9,415 nucleotides of DNA, taken from positions 1 to 9,415 of the forward strand of contig CANMPU010000021.1 of NCBI GenBank assembly GCA_947499755.1. The letters run 5' to 3'. The notes below the pieces were generated by a model. That model worked only from the letters and a program-made list of their open reading frames with translations. It searched no databases and was not told the origin of the DNA. Source of the DNA: Betaproteobacteria bacterium (GTDB lineage: Bacteria; Pseudomonadota; Gammaproteobacteria; Burkholderiales; CANMPU01). This document shows, piece by piece, positions 1 through 6,996 of this stretch (positions are counted from its first letter, which is position 1; each line of letters opens with the position of its first letter). Both the position numbers and the translations under genes were made by a program.

Positions 1-14
1 TAACGGGCTTTATA

Positions 15-570
15 GTGCGCTTTACTCTAAACTACGGTGGCCCACTCAAGGCTAATCGAGGTCCGAAGGAAAAACAAAAATTACGGCGCCATTTTCATTG
101 CCAACTTAAGCGTCTTTGGGAGCAACCCCCACTCGCGGATTTTACTGTATGGCTAAAACCAGAAGTTGGAGCAAGAGAAATATCCCTGGTTGAGGCAGTT
201 GGCTCATTCCAATTTGTACCCTTGGTAAGCAAACGGATTCATATGCTTGCCGAGCTTGGCCTGACGATTCTTCGCCCCGGTCCGCCCGGGGATCTTGTCA
301 ACCACGGCGGGGATATCGATAATCGGGTTAAGACTCTCCTGGACGCGTTACGGGTTCCGAGAGCGCCACAAGATATCGTCAGATGAGAAGCCATTAGATG
401 GAGAGACGCCGTTTTTCTGTTTGCTTGACGATGACAGACTAATTACCCGATTGAACATCGATACCGACACACTTCTTGAAGAAACAGGAGATTCCTCCGA
501 GGTGGTGCTCGTACTCCGTGTGACAACGCGGCTTACACGAGTTTTATATGGCACGCTCGGTGTGGGGTAG
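15..570 (+). pseudogene. Frameshifted conserved hypothetical protein with RusA-like motif
   Basis: Two overlapping reading frames together make one protein of about 185 residues. The first runs from a GTG at 15 to a TGA at 384-386; the second continues in the +1 frame to the TAG at 568-570. The join lies near 375-386, where the loss of one base would account for the break. The first part ends with a D-I-D-N-x-x-K-x-x-x-D-A-L motif (residues 100-112; D100, D102, N103, K106). The second part has an acidic D-D-D cluster at bases 427-435. A DxDNxxK...DAL segment followed by a DD pair resembles the metal-binding core of RusA-type Holliday junction resolvases, so a RusA-like fold is a reasonable inference; activity is not shown. 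The start region looks like the N-terminus of a conserved hypothetical family I recall. The frame is open to the window edge, so an upstream start cannot be excluded. A sequencing error is the main alternative to a true pseudogene. Confidence 0.7.
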
Positions 571-734
571 GCTTGGAACGGATATCAAGTTACAGATGTT
601 TATATGACGTAGAAACGCTTTTGTTCAAATCGCGGCATTCAACACGTTGTACTTGAAACCAGTTAATCCGTAATCACGAGGACGTGACCCAGACAGGCTC
701 CCTTAGAAACTATTCAGAAATTGCAATTCGAGTT

Positions 735-1730
735 TTACGACCTTGTTACGGGCGCCGGTTGTTTCAAGACGGTCATCGCAGACTGTATGAGCGTTGCCAT
801 GTCTGCCATATTGCTCGGAACGATGAGGGTATTGCCTGTCTTGGCGAGATTTCCAAACGCGTCGATGTAGAGCTCTGCAACCTTGAGGTTGGCCGCTTGT
901 AAGCCGCCTTCTTCGGAAACTGCCGCAGCGATAGTGCGTACTGCTGCGGAAGTTGCCCCGGCGATTGTCGTGATGGCTTTTGCTTCACCTTCCGCAGTAT
1001 TGATCGCGGAAATTTTTGCGCCCTCGGAAGTCAATATCGCTGCTTGCTTTTGACCTTCGGCCAGATTAATTTCTTGCTGTTTTTGGCCTTCGGATTTTGC
1101 AATCAACGCGCGTTTTTCTCGTTCGGCGGTGATCTGTGCTTGCATGGCTTTCAGTATGGATTCCGGTGGCGTGAGGTTTTTGATTTCATAACGCAACACT
1201 TTTACGCCCCAGGTTCTTCCGGCTTCGTCGAGCACGGCGACCACTTGGCGATTGATGTCTTCGCGGCTTTCGAACGTTTTATCGAGTTCCATTTTTCCAA
1301 TCTCGGAGCGCAATGTCGTTTGCGCCAACTGCGTAATTGCCGAGATGTAATCCGACGATCCATAAGACGCAAGGCGCGGGTCGAGGACTTGGTAATAAAT
1401 AATGCCGTCCACGCTCAATTGCGTGTTGTCTCGGGTGATGCATATTTGCGCCGGCACATCGTACGGCACCTCTTTGAGCGAATGTTTGTAAGCGACTCTG
1501 TCTAAGAATGGGAGAATGATGGTCAAGCCAGGCTGGAGTATGGTGTTATATTTCCCTAGGCGTTCTACCACCCATGCTTGCTGCTGGGGAACCACACGTA
1601 ACGATTCGATCACAAAAATGATTACGGTTGCCACCAGAAAAATCGGAATCGCAAAGCCTTGCGTTGGTGGAAATGCCGCAGCCATGCCAGCGATGATGGC
1701 AATAACGATAATTTTCACAGCTAGGTTCAT
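735..1730 (-). CDS. qmcA: SPFH/stomatin-family membrane protein, QmcA-like
   Basis: The gene encodes a 331-residue membrane protein of the SPFH (stomatin/prohibitin/flotillin/HflK-C) superfamily. Such proteins form large ring assemblies on the inner membrane and are linked to membrane organisation and protease control; the exact role of QmcA-type members is not settled. Two hydrophobic segments open the protein (about 4-20 and 26-41). The SPFH domain follows (about 44-205), beginning with the typical V-V-E-R-L-G-K-Y stretch and an L-x-P-G-L motif. An Ala/Glu-rich helical region (about 200-265) then carries repeated E-G-Q-K and A-E-G-E units that usually form a coiled coil. The ATG at 1728-1730 has an AGAGGAG Shine-Dalgarno sequence six to seven bases upstream on the minus strand (1735-1741), which fixes the start. 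The gene lies 39 bases behind nfeD in the same direction, the usual pairing of an NfeD protein with its SPFH partner. Length is normal and the frame is intact. Family assignment is firm; the symbol is less so, since paralogues exist. Confidence 0.92.
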   Translation of the reverse strand: MNLAVKIIVIAIIAGMAAAFPPTQGFAIPIFLVATVIIFVIESLRVVPQQQAWVVERLGKYNTILQPGLTIILPFLDRVAYKHSLKEVPYDVPAQICITRDNTQLSVDGIIYYQVLDPRLASYGSSDYISAITQLAQTTLRSEIGKMELDKTFESREDINRQVVAVLDEAGRTWGVKVLRYEIKNLTPPESILKAMQAQITAEREKRALIAKSEGQKQQEINLAEGQKQAAILTSEGAKISAINTAEGEAKAITTIAGATSAAVRTIAAAVSEEGGLQAANLKVAELYIDAFGNLAKTGNTLIVPSNMADMATLIQSAMTVLKQPAPVTRS

Positions 1731-1769
1731 TTAGGCTCCTCTTTGCAAAAATGGATCGGGCGGCAGAGT

Positions 1770-2192
1770 TTACGCCGGCTTATTAAGCGAAATATGCAAT
1801 ATGCCGCTGTCGATGCCACAGACATAGTAGGCTGAGCTTGTGTCGCCATGTTCACCCACCATCCGCGCATCCCAAACAGCCCCGCGAAACTTAACCTTGG
1901 CGAGCCCGTCTTTTTCATTGACCCAGCTTTCGAATTCAACCCGTTGGCCGGTTTCCAGCGTATCTGTGCCGCCTTTGGTCAGATTGCCGCGGTAGCGGTT
2001 GACACCAGCGACTCCCGCAATGGCGACCGCCGCCGCAACGACGGCTTGTATTTCTATGCCTAGTCCTAAAAAAGCGATTAAGCTTACTGCAAATGCGGCT
2101 ACACCTAGAATAAGCAAGTAAAATGTGCCAGTAATTAGTTCGGCAATGACAAATAAGAATCCAGCAATTAGCCAATAAATATGAGCGCCCAT
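1770..2192 (-). CDS. nfeD: NfeD-family membrane protein (short form)
   Basis: The gene encodes a 140-residue inner-membrane protein of the short NfeD type, which lacks the ClpP-like serine protease domain of long NfeD proteins. The first about 65 residues are almost entirely hydrophobic and can form three membrane helices, interrupted near residues 20-24 and 46-48. The C-terminal part (about 75-138) looks like the NfeD OB-fold domain: a T-G-Q-R-V turn, then strand-rich sequence with G-L-A-K-V-K and a W-D-A-R motif. NfeD OB domains are known to act with SPFH proteins encoded next door, and the next gene on this strand is such a protein, so the two probably form one membrane complex and one operon. 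The ATG at 2190-2192 is preceded by a weak GGATAAG ribosome site. Upstream lies the shared control region with leuC. Confidence 0.88.
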   Translation of the reverse strand: MGAHIYWLIAGFLFVIAELITGTFYLLILGVAAFAVSLIAFLGLGIEIQAVVAAAVAIAGVAGVNRYRGNLTKGGTDTLETGQRVEFESWVNEKDGLAKVKFRGAVWDARMVGEHGDTSSAYYVCGIDSGILHISLNKPA

Positions 2193-2219
2193 TTACTTAT
2201 CCAGTTAAAAGTATTCCAC

Positions 2220-2268
2220 GCTAGCTTACCATAGCTAGCTTCAAGCTAAACGACGAATCGCTAGCTTA
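2220..2268. repeat. Three GCTAGCTT boxes in the nfeD/leuC divergent region
   Basis: The 8-base box GCTAGCTT occurs at 2220-2227, 2234-2241 and 2260-2267, with start-to-start distances of 14 and 26 bases. The middle copy extends on its left to the perfect palindrome AGCTAGCT (2233-2240). It also overlaps a second inverted repeat, TAGCTT-C-AAGCTA (2236-2248). The cluster lies 28-76 bases upstream of the nfeD start and about 100 bases upstream of the leuC promoter -10. The arrangement resembles a multi-site operator, and the binding protein is unknown. The core tetranucleotide CTAG is scarce in many proteobacterial genomes, which makes three copies in 50 bases less likely to be chance. Confidence 0.5.
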
Positions 2269-2361
2269 GATTCTTCATATTTCGTACTAAACACGCAATT
2301 TTAAACGACAAAACATTCTCGTATACAGCGCGGGTGATGACTGGTTTGGTGAGCCTAACTA

Positions 2362-2370
2362 TGCGATAAT
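2362..2370 (+). promoter_or_regulatory. Extended -10 promoter for leuC
   Basis: The sequence TGCGATAAT combines an extended -10 TG dinucleotide with a hexamer GATAAT that matches five of six consensus bases. The -35 position at 17-base spacing (TGGTTT, 2342-2347) is poor, which is common for extended -10 promoters. Transcription would begin near 2376-2378 and leave a leader of only about 18 bases before the leuC ATG at 2395. A second, weaker candidate lies upstream (TTTTAA at 2299-2304 and TATACA at 2322-2327, spacing 17). The call rests on sequence match alone. Confidence 0.5.
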
Positions 2371-2394
2371 TCAGGCTTTTACAAGTGCAGTGTT

Positions 2395-3807
2395 ATGTCA
2401 ACAGCAGCAACTCTCTACGACAAGCTTTGGCGCAGCCATGTCGTGCGTGAAGATGGTGATGGTACTGCGTTACTTTACATCGATCGTCACCTGGTGCACG
2501 AGGTAACCAGTCCACAGGCGTTTGAAGGATTGCGGCTCAACGGGCGCAAGCTATGGCGTGTCGATTCGATATTGGCTACCGCAGATCACAACGTACCGAC
2601 CACCGAGCGTTCACACGGCATAGTCGATCCCATTTCGCGTTTGCAGGTGGACACCTTGGATCAGAATTGTCAGGAGTATGGCGTTACCGAGTTTGCTATG
2701 AATGACAGTCGTCAGGGAATTGTTCACGTCATCGGCCCTGAGCAAGGGGCGACGTTGCCGGGAATGACGGTTGTCTGCGGAGATTCGCATACCAGTACGC
2801 ATGGCGCGTTTGCCGCGCTTGCGTTTGGCATAGGCACCTCTGAAGTGGAGCACGTCATGGCGACGCAATGTTTAACCACAAAGAAAACCAAGAACATGCA
2901 AATCGTCGTCGACGGAACGCTCGAAGACGGAATTACGGCTAAAGACATTATCCTTGCAATCATAGGCAAGATCGGGACGGCGGGTGGTACAGGCTACACC
3001 ATAGAATATGCCGGAAGCGCGATCCGCGCATTGAGTATGGAAGGCCGCATGACCATCTGCAATATGTCGATTGAAGCAGGTGCGCGTGCCGGTGCGGTTG
3101 CGGTCGACGACACCACGATTAACTATATCAAGGGTCGACCTTATGCCCCCCAAGGCGAACGGTGGGAACAGGCGGTCACTTATTGGCGCACCCTAACGAG
3201 CGACGCCGACGCACATTTCGACAAGGTCGTGACTTTGGATGTGCGCGACATCAAGCCACAAATTACTTGGGGTACTTCTCCGGAGATGGTGAGTACGATT
3301 GATGGTCATGTCCCTGATCCTGCGCAAGAGACAGATCCGGTCAAGCGTATGGGAATTGAACGCGCGCTTGCCTACATGGATTTAGCGCCTAACACAGCGA
3401 TGCGCGATATTTGGCTAGATAAAATATTTATTGGATCGTGTACCAATTCACGCATTGAAGATTTACGCTCTGCGGCCAATGTGGTGGCGGGCAAACATAT
3501 TGCCAAGAATATCAAGCTGGCGATGATAGTTCCGGGTTCTGGATTGGTTAAACGTCAAGCGGAGACTGAGGGCTTAGATAAAATTTTTAAAGAGGCTGGA
3601 TTTGAGTGGCGCGAACCAGGCTGTTCCATGTGTCTAGGAATGAACGACGATAAGCTGGCTCCGGGTGAGCGTTGCGCATCAACGTCAAATCGTAATTTTG
3701 AAGGCCGTCAAGGGGCAGGAGGTCGAACGCATTTAGTTAGCCCGCAAATGGCCGCCGCTGCCGCAATTGCTGGGCATTTTATCGACGTAAATGAAGTTAA
3801 AAATTAG
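2395..3807 (+). CDS. leuC: 3-isopropylmalate dehydratase, large subunit
   Basis: LeuC is the catalytic, iron-sulfur-carrying subunit of isopropylmalate isomerase. With LeuD it converts 2-isopropylmalate to 3-isopropylmalate in cytoplasmic leucine synthesis. The 470-residue protein has the normal family length and the aconitase-type motifs: [10 protein letters not shown] near 128-137, G-S-C-T-N-S holding Cys349, and G-C-S-M-C-L-G-M-N holding Cys410 and Cys413. These three cysteines are the expected 4Fe-4S ligands. A D-x-T-x-N-Y-I-K-G-R-P segment typical of LeuC lies near 239-249. The ATG at 2395 gives the usual N-terminus (T-L-Y-D-K-L-W), although no good Shine-Dalgarno site precedes it, consistent with a short leader. 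It is the first gene of the leu operon. A small ORF begins on the base after its TAG stop, suggesting translational coupling. Nothing in the protein looks degenerate. Confidence 0.98.
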   Translation: MSTAATLYDKLWRSHVVREDGDGTALLYIDRHLVHEVTSPQAFEGLRLNGRKLWRVDSILATADHNVPTTERSHGIVDPISRLQVDTLDQNCQEYGVTEFAMNDSRQGIVHVIGPEQGATLPGMTVVCGDSHTSTHGAFAALAFGIGTSEVEHVMATQCLTTKKTKNMQIVVDGTLEDGITAKDIILAIIGKIGTAGGTGYTIEYAGSAIRALSMEGRMTICNMSIEAGARAGAVAVDDTTINYIKGRPYAPQGERWEQAVTYWRTLTSDADAHFDKVVTLDVRDIKPQITWGTSPEMVSTIDGHVPDPAQETDPVKRMGIERALAYMDLAPNTAMRDIWLDKIFIGSCTNSRIEDLRSAANVVAGKHIAKNIKLAMIVPGSGLVKRQAETEGLDKIFKEAGFEWREPGCSMCLGMNDDKLAPGERCASTSNRNFEGRQGAGGRTHLVSPQMAAAAAIAGHFIDVNEVKN

Positions 3808-4044
3808 ATGATGAGCCCTGTTTCCATTAGTGTGCTTACTGTGGTTTTTGCCGTCGCATTACCCGCGTGTTCCTCGCTCGGCCGTTATGAAGACCATAGC
3901 CAGAGCCCAGCACTTATCGGTGCTACGACGAACGAGTTTGGTTGTAACAGCCATCGCCATAGCGGGGTGTCAAAGTGCCCTGGCGGGATGAAATACGGAC
4001 AAAAGAAAATTAAGCGCATCCTAACTCGGGAGTGGCGCGCATAG
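3808..4044 (+). CDS. Small putative lipoprotein between leuC and leuD
   Basis: A 78-residue ORF starts with ATG directly after the leuC stop; a second ATG follows at 3811. I do not recognise the family. The N-terminus is hydrophobic (residues 7-20) and ends in L-P-A-C at Cys21, a possible lipobox, which would make it a small membrane-anchored lipoprotein. However, no Lys or Arg precedes the hydrophobic stretch, so the signal is atypical. The mature part carries Cys46 and Cys57 with His49 and His51 between them, then a basic tail (K-K-I-K-R near 66-70). Many betaproteobacteria have a small entericidin-like lipoprotein gene at exactly this place between leuC and leuD. This ORF has the same position and general design, but I see no entericidin sequence match. 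It could be a diverged lipoprotein, a decayed remnant, or a chance ORF. It has no separate ribosome site and would depend on coupling to leuC. Confidence 0.5.
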   Translation: MMSPVSISVLTVVFAVALPACSSLGRYEDHSQSPALIGATTNEFGCNSHRHSGVSKCPGGMKYGQKKIKRILTREWRA

Positions 4045-4063
4045 CCGGCGCGCTGCGATTTTT
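4032..4063 (+). terminator. Hairpin plus T-tract inside the leu operon
   Basis: GCGCGC at 4035-4040 pairs with GCGCGC at 4048-4053 around a 7-base loop. The stem extends outward through two G-U pairs and one G-C pair (4032-4034 with 4054-4056). A run of five T follows at 4059-4063. This is the shape of an intrinsic terminator, with a T-tract shorter than ideal. It overlaps the stop codon of the small ORF (4042-4044) and lies 58 bases before leuD, so ribosomes finishing the small ORF would cover the stem. A competing mini-hairpin, GCGA-TTTT-TCGC (4055-4066), could form instead. It may act as a partial terminator, an attenuator or an mRNA processing boundary. Confidence 0.45.
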
Positions 4064-4121
4064 CGCAATTCATCAATCTTAGCTATGCCATACGCATGTT
4101 TTGGATGGTGGTTTAAATATT

Positions 4122-4763
4122 ATGCAAAAATTTAAAAAGTTTATTGGTTTGGTCGTTCCCTTAGATAGAGCGAACATCGATACTGACGCGATTATTCCCA
4201 AGCAGTTTCTAAAATCGATTAAGCGAACAGGATTTGGTGTAAATCTGTTTGACAGCTGGCGCTATTTAGATCCTGGCGAACCGGGGATGGATCCCGGCAC
4301 GCGTAAGCCGAACCCTGAATTTGTACTCAATAAGGCAATTTATCATGGTGCGGAAATCTTGCTCACGCGCGAAAACTTTGGCTGCGGGTCTTCACGCGAG
4401 CATGCGCCGTGGGCGATTTTAGACTTTGGCTTGCGCGTCGTGATTGCGCCAAGTTTTGGCGAAATATTTTTTAATAATAGTGTTAAGAATGGCTTATTGC
4501 CCATCGTGATGCCGGCAACGAAAGTTGATCAGCTTTTTAGAGAAACGATGGCGACCCCGGGATATAAATTAACCATTGATCTTGAGCGACAGATGGTTAC
4601 AACGCCTATCGGTGAGACGATACAATTTGTAGTCGACCCATTTCACAAGCATTGTTTGCTAAATGGATTGGACGAAATAGGACTTAGTTTGCAATACGTA
4701 AAGGAAATAACGGCGTTCGAAAAAGAGCGTCGTCAGCAGCAACCGTGGCTGTTTAATTTGTAA
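4122..4763 (+). CDS. leuD: 3-isopropylmalate dehydratase, small subunit
   Basis: LeuD is the small, swivel-domain subunit that pairs with LeuC to isomerise 2-isopropylmalate in leucine synthesis. The 213-residue product matches the bacterial family throughout: [18 protein letters not shown] near the start, [15 protein letters not shown] in the substrate-binding loop, [12 protein letters not shown], and G-L-L-P-I-V. The frame stays open upstream to a TTG at 4101, but the ATG at 4122 is the better start. It gives the standard N-terminus and has a GGTGG ribosome site at 4107-4111, ten bases ahead. The gene is separated from leuC by 314 bases, unusual for two subunits of one enzyme but known in betaproteobacteria. 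leuB follows after 27 bases. Confidence 0.97.
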   Translation: MQKFKKFIGLVVPLDRANIDTDAIIPKQFLKSIKRTGFGVNLFDSWRYLDPGEPGMDPGTRKPNPEFVLNKAIYHGAEILLTRENFGCGSSREHAPWAILDFGLRVVIAPSFGEIFFNNSVKNGLLPIVMPATKVDQLFRETMATPGYKLTIDLERQMVTTPIGETIQFVVDPFHKHCLLNGLDEIGLSLQYVKEITAFEKERRQQQPWLFNL

Positions 4764-4790
4764 AATAACAAACAAGGATTATTTGCGCGC

Positions 4791-5855
4791 ATGAAGATCG
4801 CTGTTTTACCTGGTGACGGTATTGGTCCAGAGGTTATTGCTCAAGCCATTAAAGTTCTAAACGCTTTAGCAAAAGATGGGCTAAAAATAGAAATTGAGCA
4901 AGCACCGATCGGCGGTGCGGCCTACGACGCGTCGGGTGACCCGTTGCCGGATGCAACCTTGAAACTCGCGCGCGCGGCGGATGCTGTGCTGATGGGTGCC
5001 GTCGGCGGAATTCGTTACGATACCCTGCCGCGAGAGGTGCGCCCAGAGCAAGGATTGCTTCGTATAAGGAAGGAGTTGGGTGTATTCGCGAATTTGCGAC
5101 CGGCGATTCTCTATCCGGAATTGGTGAATGCGTCTACGCTGAAAGCAGAATTTGTTTCTGGACTAGATATTTTAATTATTCGCGAGTTAACTGGCGACGT
5201 TTATTTTGGCAAACCGCGTGGGCGACGTACCACTAACGGAGGAGAAAAAGAAGGCTTTGATACCATGATGTATAGCGAAAGCGAAATTGCACGTATCGCT
5301 CACATCGGATTTAAGGTTGCGATGAAGCGTGACAAAAAGCTATGCTCGGTCGACAAAGCAAATGTACTCGATACTAGTATGCTATGGCGCGAGGTTGTGA
5401 GTGGAATTGGTAAGGAATATCCGCAGGTGGCGTTGTCACACATGTTAGTCGATAGTGCGGCAATGCAGCTGGTGCGGCGACCAAAGCAGTTTGACGTGAT
5501 CCTGACGGGAAATTTATTTGGCGATATTTTGTCGGACGAAGCATCGATGTTAACTGGTTCTATTGGTATGCTTCCGTCGGCGTCGCTCGACGAAAAAAAT
5601 AAGGGGCTCTATGAGCCTATACACGGCTCGGCGCCGGATATTGCTGGCAAGAATCTTGCAAACCCATTAGCGACGATACTTTCTGTTGCAATGATGTTGC
5701 GTTACACGCTAGGTAAGGAAAGCATCGCAAAACGCGTGGAAGATGCAGTAAAAAATGTATTGCAACAGGGATTTCGCACCGGCGATATCGCGGCCTCCGG
5801 CGAACAAATAATCGGGACGAATGAAATGGGTGACGCGGTCGTTAACGCACTGTAG
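4791..5855 (+). CDS. leuB: 3-isopropylmalate dehydrogenase
   Basis: LeuB oxidises and decarboxylates 3-isopropylmalate with NAD+ to 2-oxoisocaproate, the last leucine-specific step before transamination. The 354-residue protein has the expected family length. It begins with the dehydrogenase signature P-G-D-G-I-G-P-E. It carries the substrate-binding R-x-R-x-E-L-G-x-F-A-N-L-R-P stretch, the catalytic Tyr138 (in G-D-V-Y-F-G) and Lys189 (in V-D-K-A-N-V-L). The metal-binding aspartates Asp221, Asp245 and Asp249 are present, the last two in G-D-I-L-S-D-E. The C-terminal H-G-S-A-P-D-I-A-G cofactor loop is also present. An AAGGA ribosome site lies at 4774-4778, twelve bases before the ATG, somewhat far. 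It is cotranscribed with leuD and, 28 bases later, asd. Confidence 0.98.
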   Translation: MKIAVLPGDGIGPEVIAQAIKVLNALAKDGLKIEIEQAPIGGAAYDASGDPLPDATLKLARAADAVLMGAVGGIRYDTLPREVRPEQGLLRIRKELGVFANLRPAILYPELVNASTLKAEFVSGLDILIIRELTGDVYFGKPRGRRTTNGGEKEGFDTMMYSESEIARIAHIGFKVAMKRDKKLCSVDKANVLDTSMLWREVVSGIGKEYPQVALSHMLVDSAAMQLVRRPKQFDVILTGNLFGDILSDEASMLTGSIGMLPSASLDEKNKGLYEPIHGSAPDIAGKNLANPLATILSVAMMLRYTLGKESIAKRVEDAVKNVLQQGFRTGDIAASGEQIIGTNEMGDAVVNAL

Positions 5856-5883
5856 ATTTATAAATTGATTGAGGATAGTGTAC

Positions 5884-6915
5884 ATGAGCAAGACATATGA
5901 CGTAGCAATACTCGGCGCGACCGGCGCGGTCGGCGAGGCAATGCTGTCTATATTAGAAGAGCGCAATTTCCCGGTGGGCACGGTCTACCCATTGGCGTCG
6001 TCGCGTTCTGCAGGAACGGTTGTGCGATTTCGCAGGAAGAGCGTGAGAGTGACCGATGTCGCCGACTTCGATTTTTCCAAAGCGCAAATCGGCCTATTTT
6101 CTGCTGGCAGCGGCGTTTCTGCGGAATATGCCCCCAAGGCTGCGGCCGCAGGATGCGTTGTCATCGACAACACCGCGCAATTTCGTTATGACAACGATAT
6201 CCCATTGGTTGTGCCGGAAGTAAACCCTCACGCTATAGCACAGTATAAGACGCGCGGCATCATCGCAAACCCGAATTGCTCGACGATCCAAATGCTGGTC
6301 GCGCTAAAACCGATTTACGATGCGGTCGGCATTACACGCATTAATGTCGCGACCTACCAGTCGGTATCTGGGACAGGAAAGGAAGCGATCGAAGAGTTGG
6401 CAACGCAAACGCAGGCAATATTTAATCAAAAGGATATTCATGCCGAAGTATATCCCAAGCAGATCGCATTTAATGTGTTGCCGCAGATTGACGTATTTCA
6501 AGATAATGGCTACACCAAAGAAGAAATGAAGATGGTTTGGGAAACGCAGAAAATTATGGAAGATGAATCGATATTGGTGAATCCAACGGCTGTTCGGGTT
6601 CCAGTATTTTTTGCCCATTCCGAAGCAATACATATCGAGACAACCAAAAAAATTAGCGCGAAAGAAGCGATCCGCCTGCTAAAAAAGGCGCCTGGCGTGG
6701 TCGTAATGGATACACAAAAACCCGGCGGCTACCCGACCCCGGCGGTTGACGCTGCAGGCAAAGACGCGGTATTTGTTGGTCGAATTCGTGAAGATATCTC
6801 TCATCCCCGGGGATTGGATCTTTGGGTGGTAAGCGATAATGTTAGAAAGGGCGCTGCGTTAAACAGTATCCAGATCGCGGAGATTTTGATTGAAAAATAT
6901 CTGGTTGACGGATAA
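5884..6915 (+). CDS. asd: Aspartate-semialdehyde dehydrogenase
   Basis: Asd reduces aspartyl phosphate with NADPH to aspartate semialdehyde, the branch point to lysine, diaminopimelate, threonine and methionine. The 343-residue product starts with a nucleotide-binding G-A-T-G-A-V-G loop (residues 11-17). The catalytic Cys132 sits in N-P-N-C-S-T-I-Q. The V-F-F-A-H-S-E-A segment has His245, the likely catalytic base by family comparison, and G-G-Y-P-T-P lies near the C-terminus. It belongs to the branch shared with many Gram-positive bacteria and with the second Asd of Vibrio, not to the E. coli main type. The frame extends to a TTG at 5869. However, GAGGA at 5871-5875 lies eight bases before the ATG at 5884 and would fall inside the longer ORF, so 5884 is the start. 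Its place after leuB is common in betaproteobacteria and suggests read-through from the leu operon. Confidence 0.97.
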   Translation: MSKTYDVAILGATGAVGEAMLSILEERNFPVGTVYPLASSRSAGTVVRFRRKSVRVTDVADFDFSKAQIGLFSAGSGVSAEYAPKAAAAGCVVIDNTAQFRYDNDIPLVVPEVNPHAIAQYKTRGIIANPNCSTIQMLVALKPIYDAVGITRINVATYQSVSGTGKEAIEELATQTQAIFNQKDIHAEVYPKQIAFNVLPQIDVFQDNGYTKEEMKMVWETQKIMEDESILVNPTAVRVPVFFAHSEAIHIETTKKISAKEAIRLLKKAPGVVVMDTQKPGGYPTPAVDAAGKDAVFVGRIREDISHPRGLDLWVVSDNVRKGAALNSIQIAEILIEKYLVDG

Positions 6916-6934
6916 TCTAGAGGCTAAGTTTAGC

Positions 6935-6966
6935 TTGCATCGGTAACTATATGATGTTAATTTAAT
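6935..6966 (+). promoter_or_regulatory. Possible weak promoter for fimV
   Basis: A TTGCAT hexamer (6935-6940) could serve as -35. At 17-base spacing it faces TAATTT (6958-6963), which is preceded by TG at an extended -10 position (6955-6956). TTTAAT at 6961-6966 is a closer -10 match but at 20-base spacing. Neither is strong. There is no clear terminator after asd, so read-through is equally possible. The short inverted repeat GCTAA-GT-TTAGC (6923-6934) sits just upstream. Confidence 0.25.
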
Positions 6967-6969
6967 CGA

Positions 6970-6990
6970 CCCCATTTCACTCGGAAGGGG
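6970..6990 (+). promoter_or_regulatory. Ribosome-site hairpin before fimV
   Basis: The ribosome site AAGGGG (6985-6990) lies six bases before the TTG at 6997 and fifteen before the ATG at 7006, so spacing favours TTG as the start. CCCC at 6970-6973 can pair with the GGGG of the ribosome site (6987-6990). After an A-A mismatch, TTT (6975-6977) can pair with GGA (6983-6985) through one A-T and two G-U pairs, leaving a 5-base loop. If formed in the mRNA, this would hide the ribosome site. The stem is short and partly wobble, so its stability is uncertain. Confidence 0.35.
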
Positions 6991-6996
6991 AACTGT

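Noticed and set aside
378..387. Programmed +1 ribosomal frameshifting in the RusA-like gene.
   Set aside because: The codon before TGA is AGA, with no recognised slippery sequence or upstream stimulatory ribosome site; a simple base loss is the simpler explanation.
674..687. Inverted repeat TCACG-AGGA-CGTGA between the broken gene and qmcA as a terminator.
   Set aside because: The stem is only five base pairs and no T-run follows on either strand.
684..902. A 72-codon plus-strand frame starting just before the qmcA end.
   Set aside because: It lies mostly antisense to the well-supported SPFH gene, has no ribosome site and resembles no family.
1044..1505. A 153-codon plus-strand frame opposite qmcA.
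   Set aside because: It is fully antisense to the conserved SPFH domain, and its composition is explained by that gene's codons.
2334..2369. A short reading frame (GTG/ATG to TAA) encoding [10 protein letters not shown] as a leu leader peptide.
   Set aside because: It has only two separated Leu codons, no ribosome site, no following terminator hairpin, and it overlaps the likely leuC -10 element.
4101..4121. A seven-residue N-terminal extension of LeuD from a TTG at 4101.
   Set aside because: The ATG at 4122 gives the family-standard N-terminus, and the ribosome site for it lies inside the extension.
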